Below are positions 27,920 to 36,661 of a stretch of DNA of 64,000 nucleotides, piece by piece (position 1 is the stretch's first letter; each line of letters begins with the position of its first letter). Made by a program: the position numbers and the translations under genes. Source of the DNA: Bifidobacterium primatium (lineage in GTDB: Bacteria; Actinomycetota; Actinomycetes; Actinomycetales; Bifidobacteriaceae); the NCBI RefSeq assembly GCF_002802875.1, contig NZ_PEBI01000003.1, forward strand, positions 383,829 through 447,828. The letters run 5' to 3'. The notes beneath the pieces were generated by a model. That model searched no databases and was not told the DNA's origin. It worked only from the letters and a program-made list of their open reading frames with translations.

Positions 27920-28482
27920 ATGTTCCTCTCCCCGTTGTCGCGGCTTGCTCCGGTATGTTCGGCGGCTGCGGTCGCCGGCTGGAATCCGACGACGCGCCGT
28001 TTCAGTTCCAACGCCATCACGTAGGCGTCGACGCCTTCGGGCTGGTAGTAGCGTCGGCGCAGTCCTATGCGCCGGAATCCGAGCCTGTGGTACAGGCCGA
28101 GTGCGGCGGCGTTGTCGACGCGCACCTCCAACAGCATGCGGTTTGCGCCCTGCTGTTCGGCCTCGTCGACGAGCGCGGTCATCAGCCGCCATGCGATGCC
28201 TCGGCGCTGGGCATTGCGTCGCACGCCCACGTCCATGATCTCCGCATCGTCGCCGTCATACCAGAATCCGGCGAAGCCTCGGATGTCCGATGCGGCGAGC
28301 GCGTCTCCTGCCGCGCCGTCGGTTTCGGCGGTTTCGAACAGGTAGGTGCGCGCCGGCGCGTCGAGTTCCTGGCGTATGGAGTTCTCGCTCCATGCATGGT
28401 TGTCGAACAGTTCGAGTTCGATGTCGCGCAGGGCCCGGACCGCGGTCTCACGGTCCAGTTCCTCCAGACGGTGCAGCATCAT
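27916..28482 (-). CDS. rimI: Ribosomal-protein alanine N-acetyltransferase RimI
   Basis: A 188-residue GNAT acetyltransferase, predicted to acetylate the N-terminus of ribosomal protein S18 and possibly other proteins. The acetyl-CoA loop is VRRNAQRRGIAWRLM, followed by ANRMLLEVRVDNAAALGLYHRLGFRRIGLRRRYY, the standard motif A/B block of RimI. The C-terminus is about 30 residues longer than E. coli RimI. It overlaps both tsaB and tsaD by four bases, so translation is likely coupled. Confidence 0.92.
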   Translation of the reverse strand: MMLHRLEELDRETAVRALRDIELELFDNHAWSENSIRQELDAPARTYLFETAETDGAAGDALAASDIRGFAGFWYDGDDAEIMDVGVRRNAQRRGIAWRLMTALVDEAEQQGANRMLLEVRVDNAAALGLYHRLGFRRIGLRRRYYQPEGVDAYVMALELKRRVVGFQPATAAAEHTGASRDNGERNI

Positions 28483-29285
28483 GCGGTCCTTTCGGCACCG
28501 GCGTGGTTGAGCACATGTTTGAGCGGCGCCGGTATCTGCGCGTCGGGACGACGCAGGTACAGCGGTTCGACCGGTGTCTCGGGATCGCGCTCGTAGGCGA
28601 GGAGCGCGTCATGCGCGAAGACGGCAAGACCCTGTTCGCCGCCGTCGAGCACGGATTCGTCGACGATGTCGCCCACGTGTTCGATGGCCGAAAGCGTATC
28701 GGCGTATCGGTCGGCGCCGTGGCCGATGACGTCGACGACCGCGTCGTCGCCGTTTCGCTCCCGCCAGGCACGCACCGCATCGTTCACACGTTCGACGATG
28801 GATGCCGGATAGTCGATGTCCATGTCGATGATCGGACGCACGGCCGTCCCGTCATGTTCGCCATCGACGGCCGGGGCCTCGCACAGTTCGAAGTACAGTT
28901 GCCTGCGACGCGCGTCGTTCACGGCAAGCGTGAGCGTACGTCGCGTCCTCGTATCGTCGGATGCTCCGGCCCCGCCCCGGCGGATGAGGTTCCATCGCGC
29001 CTGCGGTTCGAGTACGTTGCGTCCGATGAGCTTCGCACCGGTGGCGAAGGCGAACGCCTTGGCAGTGACGATGCCGGCGCGCAGGCCGGTGAACGGCGCG
29101 GGGCCCGTGCCCACGATGACCGTGTCGATGTCCTGCGGCGTGTTGCCGGAACGCTCCACGGCGAGGGCGATGTTGTTTCGCAGCCGTTCGACGTGCGTTC
29201 GCGAATCGGTCTCGACTATCGGCTCATGACCCACGATGCCGACCGTCGACCCGTATGAGGTGTCGATAACCAGCGTGCATCCCAT
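28479..29285 (-). CDS. tsaB: tRNA threonylcarbamoyladenosine synthesis subunit TsaB
   Basis: A 268-residue TsaB (YeaZ) protein, the inactive ASKHA partner that forms a heterodimer with TsaD. It begins LVIDTSYGSTVGIV and contains DTVIVGTGPAPFTGLRAG, diagnostic of the family. The C-terminal portion is longer and more variable, with ARWNLIRRGG and a stretch around YFELCEAPAVDGEHD, as often in actinobacteria. The start at 29285 has AAGGAG 7 bases upstream, and tsaE ends 30 bases upstream. Confidence 0.93.
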   Translation of the reverse strand: MGCTLVIDTSYGSTVGIVGHEPIVETDSRTHVERLRNNIALAVERSGNTPQDIDTVIVGTGPAPFTGLRAGIVTAKAFAFATGAKLIGRNVLEPQARWNLIRRGGAGASDDTRTRRTLTLAVNDARRRQLYFELCEAPAVDGEHDGTAVRPIIDMDIDYPASIVERVNDAVRAWRERNGDDAVVDVIGHGADRYADTLSAIEHVGDIVDESVLDGGEQGLAVFAHDALLAYERDPETPVEPLYLRRPDAQIPAPLKHVLNHAGAERTA

Positions 29286-29315
29286 ATGATTCTCCTTGTT
29301 ACGACCTGTAAGAGT

Positions 29316-29891
29316 CTACAACGCGCAGGACACGCGGCCGGCCCATGCGCCGCCCACGGGCACCAGCGTGACGGTGCGGGTCCCGGCGCTGGTCAGCTCG
29401 TCGTCCGCGTCCGGCGCACGGCCGGCGTCTAGCGGCCGGTCGATGTGGATCTCCAGGCGTTCCGACGCGAGGGCGGCGACCATCTGCTCGCCCCATTCCA
29501 TGAGCACGACCGTGTCGTCGCTGGGATCCTCGAGCTGCTCGTCCAGACCGAGGGATTCGAGCTCGTCGAGCAGACGGTCGACGGCGTCCTCGCCGGGGGC
29601 GTAGGCCGCTCCACCCAGACGGTAGGCGTCCACATGCACCAGATGGGCCTTGGAGCCGTCGGCGAAACGGCCGTCGAGCTCACGGGCGATGGTGAATGTC
29701 GGAGATACGATCGGCTCGTCTATGCCGAGCCCTTTGCCGAAGCCCTGGGCGAACGTGGTCTTCCCCGCTCCGAGCGGCCCGGACAGCAACAGCACGTCGC
29801 CGCCACGCACGATGCCGGCGAGGCGTTCGCCGATGCGTCGCATGTCCGATGCCGTGGGAGCCTCGATGGTAACGGTCGGTGCCGCAGTCAC
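29316..29891 (-). CDS. tsaE: tRNA threonylcarbamoyladenosine synthesis ATPase TsaE
   Basis: A 191-residue P-loop ATPase (YjeE) that binds the TsaB-TsaD dimer. It contains Walker A SGPLGAGKTTFAQG, SPTFTIARE and HVDAYRLGG, and a Trp-Gly motif VLMEWGEQ. The start is GTG at 29891, one base after the holA stop, with AAAGGA inside holA as ribosome site. The last 45 residues (RPLDAGRAPDADDEL onwards) are less conserved. Confidence 0.93.
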   Translation of the reverse strand: MTAAPTVTIEAPTASDMRRIGERLAGIVRGGDVLLLSGPLGAGKTTFAQGFGKGLGIDEPIVSPTFTIARELDGRFADGSKAHLVHVDAYRLGGAAYAPGEDAVDRLLDELESLGLDEQLEDPSDDTVVLMEWGEQMVAALASERLEIHIDRPLDAGRAPDADDELTSAGTRTVTLVPVGGAWAGRVSCAL

Positions 29892-29892
29892 T

Positions 29893-30864
29893 TCAGTGCC
29901 GTCCTTTCACGCCGATGGTTTCGATGGTCCGCTCCAAAGCATAGACCGGGTCGCCGCCATTCGTCTTACTCTGCTCGTCCGCCCATGCCAGCATGCCGAT
30001 GCAGTGCGCGAGCCCTGCGGAGGTCCAGCCGGAAAGCTGACGCTGAGCGTTCTTCAGCACCCATGGATTGGTTTTCGCCTCGGCCTGGCTTATCGTCCCG
30101 GCACGTACCGCAGACGCCTTGGCGAGGGTGCGCAGCTTCATGGCCAGGGCACCGATCAGCGCTATGGGATCCGTGCCCTGCCCGATCGCCGACCGCATGG
30201 CGACGATCGCGCCGGCGACGTCGCCGGCAAGGGCCTTGTCGGCGACGGTGAACCCGGTGACCTGTGCGTTCGCGGTCAGATACTGGTTCACGCGGTCCAT
30301 GCCGATGACCTCGTCGTCGAAGTCGAAGCACAGCTGGGCACACATGGCGGCGAGCTCACCGGTTCTATCGCCCAGGACGTTGACGAGCTGCTGGGCGGCC
30401 ATGGGATCGATGCGACGGCCCTCCCGTTCGAACCGCTGGTAGACGAAGTTGATTTTCGCGTCGGATCGTTTGAGATCGGGCACCGCCACCTTGTCGGCAC
30501 CGACGCGGGCAAGGGCGTCGACCACGCGCCTGCCTTTGCTGCCGCCTTCATGCTGGCAGATCACCACGCTCACGTTCCCGGGCTGTCTGCGCGTCTGTTT
30601 GGCGTAGGCGACGATGGCGTCGCCGAGTTTGTCGTCGGCCTGCTGCAGGTTGGCGACGCGGACCACGGCCACGTCGGAAAGCAGCGAGGGGCTTACCGCC
30701 TCGTCGAACGCGTAGGCGTCGCAGTCGGCGGCGTCGAGTTCGATGAGCTCCGCGTCGGGCCGTCGCTCGCATTCGCTGCGGCATAGGTCGCGGACCGTCT
30801 GGTCGTTGAGGAACGGGTCTCCCCCGTATACGATATGCACCGCGCTGTTCTTGCCTGCTGCCAT
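29893..30864 (-). CDS. holA: DNA polymerase III delta subunit
   Basis: A 323-residue clamp-loader delta subunit, which opens the beta sliding clamp. The N-terminus has the degenerate P-loop-like HIVYGGDPFLNDQTVRDL, and the middle carries VSVVICQHEGGSKGRR and the helical lid domain MAAQQLVNVLGDRTGELAAM typical of HolA. The reading frame is open for 45 codons upstream, but the family start is MAAGKNSAV at 30864 with AGGGA upstream. It follows comEC by 55 bases and runs directly into tsaE. Confidence 0.92.
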   Translation of the reverse strand: MAAGKNSAVHIVYGGDPFLNDQTVRDLCRSECERRPDAELIELDAADCDAYAFDEAVSPSLLSDVAVVRVANLQQADDKLGDAIVAYAKQTRRQPGNVSVVICQHEGGSKGRRVVDALARVGADKVAVPDLKRSDAKINFVYQRFEREGRRIDPMAAQQLVNVLGDRTGELAAMCAQLCFDFDDEVIGMDRVNQYLTANAQVTGFTVADKALAGDVAGAIVAMRSAIGQGTDPIALIGALAMKLRTLAKASAVRAGTISQAEAKTNPWVLKNAQRQLSGWTSAGLAHCIGMLAWADEQSKTNGGDPVYALERTIETIGVKGRH

Positions 30865-30919
30865 AGTCCCTAATCTCTCGTCAGTGCTGGACAACGTCGC
30901 CCTGCCGCAAAGGGTGCCG

Positions 30920-32641
30920 TCAATGCCGTCGCGGTCCGAAGACCATGACGCGGGTGTCGCGCCACCAGACGCCCAGTCGTTCCATGGGAGTCGGAGCATA
31001 CGATCTACCGCCGTCGGCGGCGGGAGGGCTTTCGCGGCCCCGCCATCGACGCATAAGACGACGTATCAGCATCACGATCAGAACGGCGACGGCCTCCGAT
31101 GCCGCCATGACAGCGGCGCCTGCGGCACCGTCATGCCATGGCAGCACGCTGAACCGCGTTCGTCCCAGCATCGTGGCGCATCGTTGGAGCAGCAGCGTGC
31201 CGGCGCTCGCGACGACGACCAGACCATGACCGAGCGGAGGAACAAGCCAGGAGACTCCCACGGCGGCCAGTCCCAGCAACGTCGTCAGGGAGACGACCGG
31301 CGCCACCAGCAGGTTCGCCGGCACCGACAGCAACGGTATCCGCGGGTTCATCATCACCTGTATGGGCAGGGTGGGAATCTGCGCGGCGATGGTTACGGAT
31401 GTCGCCCGGGCGATCGCATCGGGCATGAGGAAGGCAAGGGCCTGCGATATCGGACGGTCCAATATGACGATGCCGTAGACCGCGGCGCACGACAATGCGA
31501 AACCGTAGCTGTGCGCCAGCTCCGGCTCGACCAGCAACGAGGCGATCACCGTCCAGTTCAGGGCCGCGAGCGCCTGGCCTGGACGGCCGATCAGCATGCA
31601 GGCCACGCCGAAGCCGCCCATGGCCGCCGCGCGCAGCACCGAATCGGAGGGATAGACCAGTGCCGTGAGCACGATGTATGCGGCCGCCACGCCCACGGCC
31701 TTCACCTGACGGGGTATGAGCAGCATGGTCCCCGAACGCCTGACCAGCGCGGCGACCAGCACGAAGTGCCCGCCGGAGACGGCCATGAGATGCATGATGC
31801 CGGAGTTCTTGAAATCATCCTCCATCAGCCGCGCGGCCGTCTCGTCTATTTCATCGGCGGTACGGCCGTCCGCCTCGACGTGGGGACGGTAGACGTCCTG
31901 TCCCAGCACTCCCAGTGTCAGTCCCGGCACCAGTATGCGTCCCTGACCGGAAAGACGGTCGGTCTGTTCGAGGAATGCCCCGCGCAGACGTTCGACCGCG
32001 GCATCCCGCCATGACGGCTCCCGAACGTGGACGACGGCGTTATCGTCGTCGTCCACGACGAGCCAAAGCTCCCTGTTGCCGAAGCGGGCGTGTCTTGCCG
32101 TGCCTTCGACGACATACCCGCCGCCCTGACGCCATTCGCAGGCGTCGTCCGACGCGTACACCCGTATGCGTGCGCTCGAAACCGACCGCACGCCGTCGAA
32201 CAGCACGCCGCGAGCCCGCGCATCGGTCTGGCAGTCCATGCCGCGCAGCGAGGACGCCATGGCCGGACCCGTGACGTCGAGCAGTACGGAGACCCCGGTT
32301 TCGGCGTCGGCCGCCGAAACCATCGGGTCGCCGGCTGTCATGAGGTCGTGGAATCCGCCGGAGACGAGCGCGCAACACGCCGCCCCGATGACGACCGCGC
32401 CATGCCACAGTCCCTGGCCAAGAGCCGTCGGCACGGACCGCGACGACATTACGACGATGACGGCGGCGATGCCGAGAACGACGGCCGGAGCGACGGAGGC
32501 GACGGCAAGCCAGTGCATTCCCACCGTGTCGAACAGCATGTATTCGGCCAGCAGGACCGACCAGACCGCAGCGGCGGCTGGTAGGAGACGGGCGTCGCGG
32601 CCGCCGCGTTCGCGCAGTCGATAAGCGTGACGCCGTCTCAT
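30920..32641 (-). CDS. comEC: ComEC/Rec2 DNA uptake channel, short form
   Basis: A 573-residue membrane protein with the Competence domain: an N-terminal helix pair, a soluble DUF4131-like region and a long helical block that includes IMHLMAVSGGHFVLVAALV and YPSDSVLRAAAMGGFGV. In the model, DNA crosses the membrane through this block. The C-terminus ends soon after the helical block; the metallo-beta-lactamase nuclease domain of long ComEC proteins is missing. The start at 32641 overlaps the comEA stop by four bases; the frame is open further upstream but only as a shadow of comEA. Confidence 0.9.
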   Translation of the reverse strand: MRRRHAYRLRERGGRDARLLPAAAAVWSVLLAEYMLFDTVGMHWLAVASVAPAVVLGIAAVIVVMSSRSVPTALGQGLWHGAVVIGAACCALVSGGFHDLMTAGDPMVSAADAETGVSVLLDVTGPAMASSLRGMDCQTDARARGVLFDGVRSVSSARIRVYASDDACEWRQGGGYVVEGTARHARFGNRELWLVVDDDDNAVVHVREPSWRDAAVERLRGAFLEQTDRLSGQGRILVPGLTLGVLGQDVYRPHVEADGRTADEIDETAARLMEDDFKNSGIMHLMAVSGGHFVLVAALVRRSGTMLLIPRQVKAVGVAAAYIVLTALVYPSDSVLRAAAMGGFGVACMLIGRPGQALAALNWTVIASLLVEPELAHSYGFALSCAAVYGIVILDRPISQALAFLMPDAIARATSVTIAAQIPTLPIQVMMNPRIPLLSVPANLLVAPVVSLTTLLGLAAVGVSWLVPPLGHGLVVVASAGTLLLQRCATMLGRTRFSVLPWHDGAAGAAVMAASEAVAVLIVMLIRRLMRRWRGRESPPAADGGRSYAPTPMERLGVWWRDTRVMVFGPRRH

Positions 32642-33387
32642 GGCCCGACCGTAACATAGGGCCGGATCTTCTCCAGCGTCTTGGCGCCGATGCCCTGCAC
32701 GTCGAGCAGCTCGTCGACGCTGGTGAATCGGCCGTTCCGTGCGCGGTGCTCGAGTATTCGCCGTGCGGTCACCGGCCCGATGCCGTTGATGGTGTCCAGC
32801 TGTTCGGCGGTGGCCGTGTTCAGGTCGATGAGTCCCGAGGCGTTCGATGCGGCAGTGCCCGGCGAGGTCGAGGGGACCGAGGAGGACGGGGACGGGGAAG
32901 CCGTAGGAGTGGGAGATGCCTTCTGCGGCTGGGGCTGCACCGTCGAAGCCGATGGCGGGGATGTCTGCGATGAAGCGGAGGACTTCGGAGAGGCGGTCGA
33001 TGTCTGTTCCGTGGCCCGGCTTCCCCAATCCGCCGAATCCGCAAGATGACTGCTTTGCCGGACCAGCATCGTCAGGCTGGCGCTGAGCATGAACACCAGT
33101 ATGAGGATGATGACGGCGGACCGTCGTCCGTCGAGCATGAGGCGGGTGGCGTCGCGTGATGAGCTTCTCTCCAGCAGCGAGTCCGCTCCGGCGTCGTCAC
33201 GATCGACCCCGGCAAGCGCGGACAGCAGCGTGGATGGTGCGGATGATGCGCCGCAGTCGGGGTCATCGCGGCCATCGACCGCCTCCACGCCGAGGTCGGG
33301 AGGCAGCGGCACCGACGTGATCGGCAGATACGGCAGAGGCCGCGGCGGTGCGGCTCCCACGGCCGGGCGATGATGATTCGTAGACAC
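32638..33387 (-). CDS. comEA: ComEA-like DNA-binding helix-hairpin-helix protein
   Basis: A 249-residue membrane-anchored DNA receptor. A cytoplasmic N-terminus of about 88 residues is followed by one helix (SAVIILILVFMLSASLTM), a Ser/Pro/Thr-rich linker (about residues 120-180) and a C-terminal double helix-hairpin-helix: LIDLNTATAEQLDTINGIGP and VDELLDVQGIGAKTLEKI. ComEA binds incoming DNA outside the membrane and hands it to ComEC. The long soluble N-terminus is unusual for ComEA. The gene overlaps comEC by four bases. Confidence 0.92.
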   Translation of the reverse strand: MSTNHHRPAVGAAPPRPLPYLPITSVPLPPDLGVEAVDGRDDPDCGASSAPSTLLSALAGVDRDDAGADSLLERSSSRDATRLMLDGRRSAVIILILVFMLSASLTMLVRQSSHLADSADWGSRATEQTSTASPKSSASSQTSPPSASTVQPQPQKASPTPTASPSPSSSVPSTSPGTAASNASGLIDLNTATAEQLDTINGIGPVTARRILEHRARNGRFTSVDELLDVQGIGAKTLEKIRPYVTVGP

Positions 33388-33466
33388 GGTTCCACTATGT
33401 GTCGGGCCGCATCATCCGGGCAAGCCGTGCGGACGTTGTTGACGAATGACACACCCTCGCGTCATG

Positions 33467-33497
33467 AATGTGGACGGTTCGACATACCGTCCACATT
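33467..33497. promoter_or_regulatory. Perfect palindrome before comEA
   Basis: A 12-base perfect inverted repeat AATGTGGACGGT / ACCGTCCACATT with a 7-base spacer, 80 bases upstream of comEA on the minus strand. It lies in the promoter region and is a candidate operator for the competence operon; it also shares TCCACAT with the repeats before yraN. Confidence 0.4.
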
Positions 33498-33526
33498 GCC
33501 GTCTCCGACAAAAGACGTCGAACGAC

Positions 33527-33561
33527 GATGCCCCGTGCCGACCGAATCGACACGGGGCATC
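33527..33561 (-). terminator. Terminator after leuS
   Basis: An 11-base perfect stem (33527-33537 with 33551-33561, arm GATGCCCCGTG) begins 31 bases after the leuS stop on the minus strand; a TCTTTTG stretch follows further on. Confidence 0.7.
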
Positions 33562-33591
33562 GGCCCGTAGGGGAATCGCGAAGGAATCGGA

Positions 33592-36579
33592 CTACTTGGC
33601 GGGCACCACGGAGACGATCTTCGGGGCCTTGACGATGACCTTGCGCGGAGGCTCGCCGCCGAGACGATCCTGCACGGCGGGCAGCGCCAGGGCGAGCTTC
33701 TCGAGCTCCTCGGCCGAGATGTCGGGGCTGACCTCGAGCTTGCCGCGGATCTTGCCCTTCACCTGCACGACGGCGGTGACGGTGTCCTGTCCGACGTAGC
33801 GTTCGTCGGCGACCGGCCACGGCGCATGGGCCAGGGACTTCTCGTGGCCGAGTCTGCTCCACAGCTCCTCGCAGATGTGCGGTGCGATCGGCGAGAGCAT
33901 GAGGATCAGCGGCTCCACGGCGGCGCGCGGCACGGCGGGCAGCGAGGTGAGGTGGTTGTTGAGCACGATGAGCTTGGAGATGGCGGTGTTCGGACGCATG
34001 GCCTCCATCTCGACGGTCACGTCGTGGATGGTGTTGTTGAGCAGTTTGAGCGTCTTGTCATCCAGGGAGTCCTCGCTCACATGCACCGCGCCGGTGTTCT
34101 CGTCGACGACGTTGCGCCACAGGCGCTGCAGGAAGCGCATGCCGCCGACCACGTTGCGCGTGTTCCACGGACGGGACTCGGACAGCGGGCCCATGCTCAT
34201 CTCGTACAGACGGAACGTGTCGGCGCCGTAGTTGGCGTACATGTCGTCCGGCGTGATGATGTTCTTCAGGCTCTTGCCCATCTTGCCGAACTCGCGGTTG
34301 GCGTGCTGGCCGTGCCAGGTGAACGTCGGTTCGCCGTTCTCGTCGGGCTCGCCCTCGACCACCTCGGCGGCAGGCACGTACTGGCCGCGGTCGTCGGTGT
34401 AGGCGTAGGCCTGGATCATGCCCTGGTTGAACAGCTTGTGGAACGGTTCGGAGGAGTCGACATAGCCGAGGTCGAAGAGCACCTTGTGCCAGAAGCGCGA
34501 GTACAGCAGATGCAGCACGGCATGCTCCACGCCGCCGATGTACAGGTCCACGCCGCCGGACTTGCCTGCGGTCTTGTTGTGGTTCGGACCCATCCAGTAG
34601 TCGAACTCGTCCTTCTCCACCATGTGCTTGGTGTCGGACGGGTCGATGTAGCGCATGTAGTACCAGCAGGAGCCGGCCCAGTTCGGCATGGTGTTGGTGT
34701 CGCGGTAGTAGGTCTTCGGGCCGTCGCCGAGGTCGAGCGTGACCTTCACCCAGTCCTCGTTGCGGCTCAGCGGCGCCTCCGGGTTGGATTCGGCGTCCTC
34801 CGGGTCGAAGGTGCGCGGGCTGTAGTCCGGCACGTCGGGCAGGTTGATGGGCAGCTGGTCGTCGGGCAGCAGATGCGGGGTGCCGTCCTCGCCGTATACG
34901 ATCGGGAAGGGCTCGCCCCAATAGCGCTGGCGGCTGAACAGCCAGTCGCGCAGACGGTAGCTGACGGTGCCCTTGCCGACGCCGGCGGACTCGAGCCAGG
35001 CGTTCACCTTGGCGATGGCGTCGTCCACGCGCAGGCCGTCGAGGCTCAGTGCATCGCCCCTGACCTTGGTGGCGTCCACGGTGGAGTTGATGACGATGCC
35101 GTCGTGGCTGACGAACGGGGCCTTGCCTTCGTAGTTCGCCAGGTCGTCGCCGGACTCCGGCAGCGGCTTGACGGTGTAGATGACCGGCAGGCCGAACTTC
35201 ACGGCGAAGTCGTAGTCGCGCTGGTCTCCGCCCGGCACGGCCATGATGGCGCCGGTGCCGTAGTCCATAAGCACATAGTCGGCGGTGAACAGCGGCAGCT
35301 TCGCGCCGGTGATCGGGTTGACGGCGTACAGGCCGGTGAACAGGCCGCTCTTCTCGCCGGCCTCGTCCACGCGGTCCTTCGCGGTCTTCGACTCGGCGGC
35401 CAGACGGTAGGCCTTCACGGCCTCGACCGGGGTGGCGTAGCCGCCCTTCCAGTCCTCGGGAACGTCGGCCGGCCATTCGGCGGGAACGTCCTCGAGCAGA
35501 TGGTGCTCCGGGGAGACCACCGCGAACGTGGTGCCGAACAGGGTGTCGGGACGCGTGGTGTAGATCTCCATGTCGCGTTCGCCGTTCGGCGTCTCGACGG
35601 CGAAGTGCACGGAGGCGCCGTGGGACTCGCCGATCCAGTTGCGCTGCATGAGCTTGACCTTCTCGGGCCAGTCGATGGTGGCGAGATCCTCGATGAGGCG
35701 GTGGCCGTAGGCGGTGATGCGCATGGACCACTGGCGCAGCTCGCGCTGGAACACGGGGAAGTTGCCTCGCTCGGACTTGCCTTCGGCGGTGACCTCCTCG
35801 TTGGCGAGCACGGTGCCCAGGCCCGGGCACCAGTTCACCGGGGACTTGGAGATGTAGGCGAGACGGAAGTCGTTGAGGATGTCCTGCTGCTCGGCCTCGG
35901 TGAGCTCTCCCCAGGCCTTGCCGTCGGATTCGTGGCCGGGGATGGCCTTCTCGCCGGATTCGAACTTGGCGACCAGCTCGCCGATCGGGCGGGCGGAGCC
36001 CTTGGAACCGCTCGGGTTGGTGGCGTCCTCGTCGTACCAGGAATCGTAGATGCGTGAGAAGATCCACTGCGTCCAGCGCACGTAGCCGGGGTCGATGGTG
36101 GCGAAGGAGCGGCGGTTGTCGAAGCTCAGTCCCATACGGTGCAGCTGGCGGCGCATGTTGGCGATGTTGGCCTCGGTGGTCACGCGCGGATGCTGGCCGG
36201 TCTGCACGGCGTACTGCTCCGCGGGCAGGCCGAAGGCGTCGTAGCCCATGGCGTGCAGCACGTTCTCGCCCTTCATGCGATGGTAGCGGCTGACCACGTC
36301 GGTGGCGAGATAGCCCAGCGGATGGCCCACGTGCAGGCCCTTGCCCGAGGGGTAGGGGAACATGTCCATGGCGAAGTAGGAGGGGCGCCCCTCCGCGTTG
36401 CGGCCTTCGCCGTCCTTGAGATCGCCGTTGACGTTGGCGGCCCAGAACGTGCCTTCATCGTCCCAGCGCTTCTGCCAGTCCTCTTCGATCTTCTGTGCCA
36501 GGGTGGCGTTGTAGCGGAATGCGGGCTCCCCGTTTCCGTCGTGCTGTACGCCCTTCACATCGGTAGCGTCCTGCGCCAT
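33592..36579 (-). CDS. leuS: Leucyl-tRNA synthetase
   Basis: A 995-residue class I synthetase that charges tRNA-Leu. The HIGH-type motif is SGKGLHVGHPLGYLATD, and the editing (CP1) domain contains TTRPDTLFGTTF and YGTGAIMAVPGGDQRD. The KMSKS motif has the variant KMGKSLKN. The C-terminal anticodon-binding helices and small domain (VVQVKGKIRGKLEV) are complete. The length is normal for the bacterial alpha form with insertions. The start at 36579 has AAAGGAGC upstream. It is monocistronic with a hairpin downstream. Confidence 0.97.
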   Translation of the reverse strand: MAQDATDVKGVQHDGNGEPAFRYNATLAQKIEEDWQKRWDDEGTFWAANVNGDLKDGEGRNAEGRPSYFAMDMFPYPSGKGLHVGHPLGYLATDVVSRYHRMKGENVLHAMGYDAFGLPAEQYAVQTGQHPRVTTEANIANMRRQLHRMGLSFDNRRSFATIDPGYVRWTQWIFSRIYDSWYDEDATNPSGSKGSARPIGELVAKFESGEKAIPGHESDGKAWGELTEAEQQDILNDFRLAYISKSPVNWCPGLGTVLANEEVTAEGKSERGNFPVFQRELRQWSMRITAYGHRLIEDLATIDWPEKVKLMQRNWIGESHGASVHFAVETPNGERDMEIYTTRPDTLFGTTFAVVSPEHHLLEDVPAEWPADVPEDWKGGYATPVEAVKAYRLAAESKTAKDRVDEAGEKSGLFTGLYAVNPITGAKLPLFTADYVLMDYGTGAIMAVPGGDQRDYDFAVKFGLPVIYTVKPLPESGDDLANYEGKAPFVSHDGIVINSTVDATKVRGDALSLDGLRVDDAIAKVNAWLESAGVGKGTVSYRLRDWLFSRQRYWGEPFPIVYGEDGTPHLLPDDQLPINLPDVPDYSPRTFDPEDAESNPEAPLSRNEDWVKVTLDLGDGPKTYYRDTNTMPNWAGSCWYYMRYIDPSDTKHMVEKDEFDYWMGPNHNKTAGKSGGVDLYIGGVEHAVLHLLYSRFWHKVLFDLGYVDSSEPFHKLFNQGMIQAYAYTDDRGQYVPAAEVVEGEPDENGEPTFTWHGQHANREFGKMGKSLKNIITPDDMYANYGADTFRLYEMSMGPLSESRPWNTRNVVGGMRFLQRLWRNVVDENTGAVHVSEDSLDDKTLKLLNNTIHDVTVEMEAMRPNTAISKLIVLNNHLTSLPAVPRAAVEPLILMLSPIAPHICEELWSRLGHEKSLAHAPWPVADERYVGQDTVTAVVQVKGKIRGKLEVSPDISAEELEKLALALPAVQDRLGGEPPRKVIVKAPKIVSVVPAK

Positions 36580-36661
36580 GATGCTCCTTTGTTGTTCAAC
36601 AGACTCTGTAACAGGGGCAATTATCGCCAGACATGCGGACACGCCGCATCGTTCGTCCCAG

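Noticed and set aside
33826..36057. Plus-strand frame of 743 codons opposite leuS
   Set aside because: Antisense to a complete synthetase; no ribosome site or family motif.
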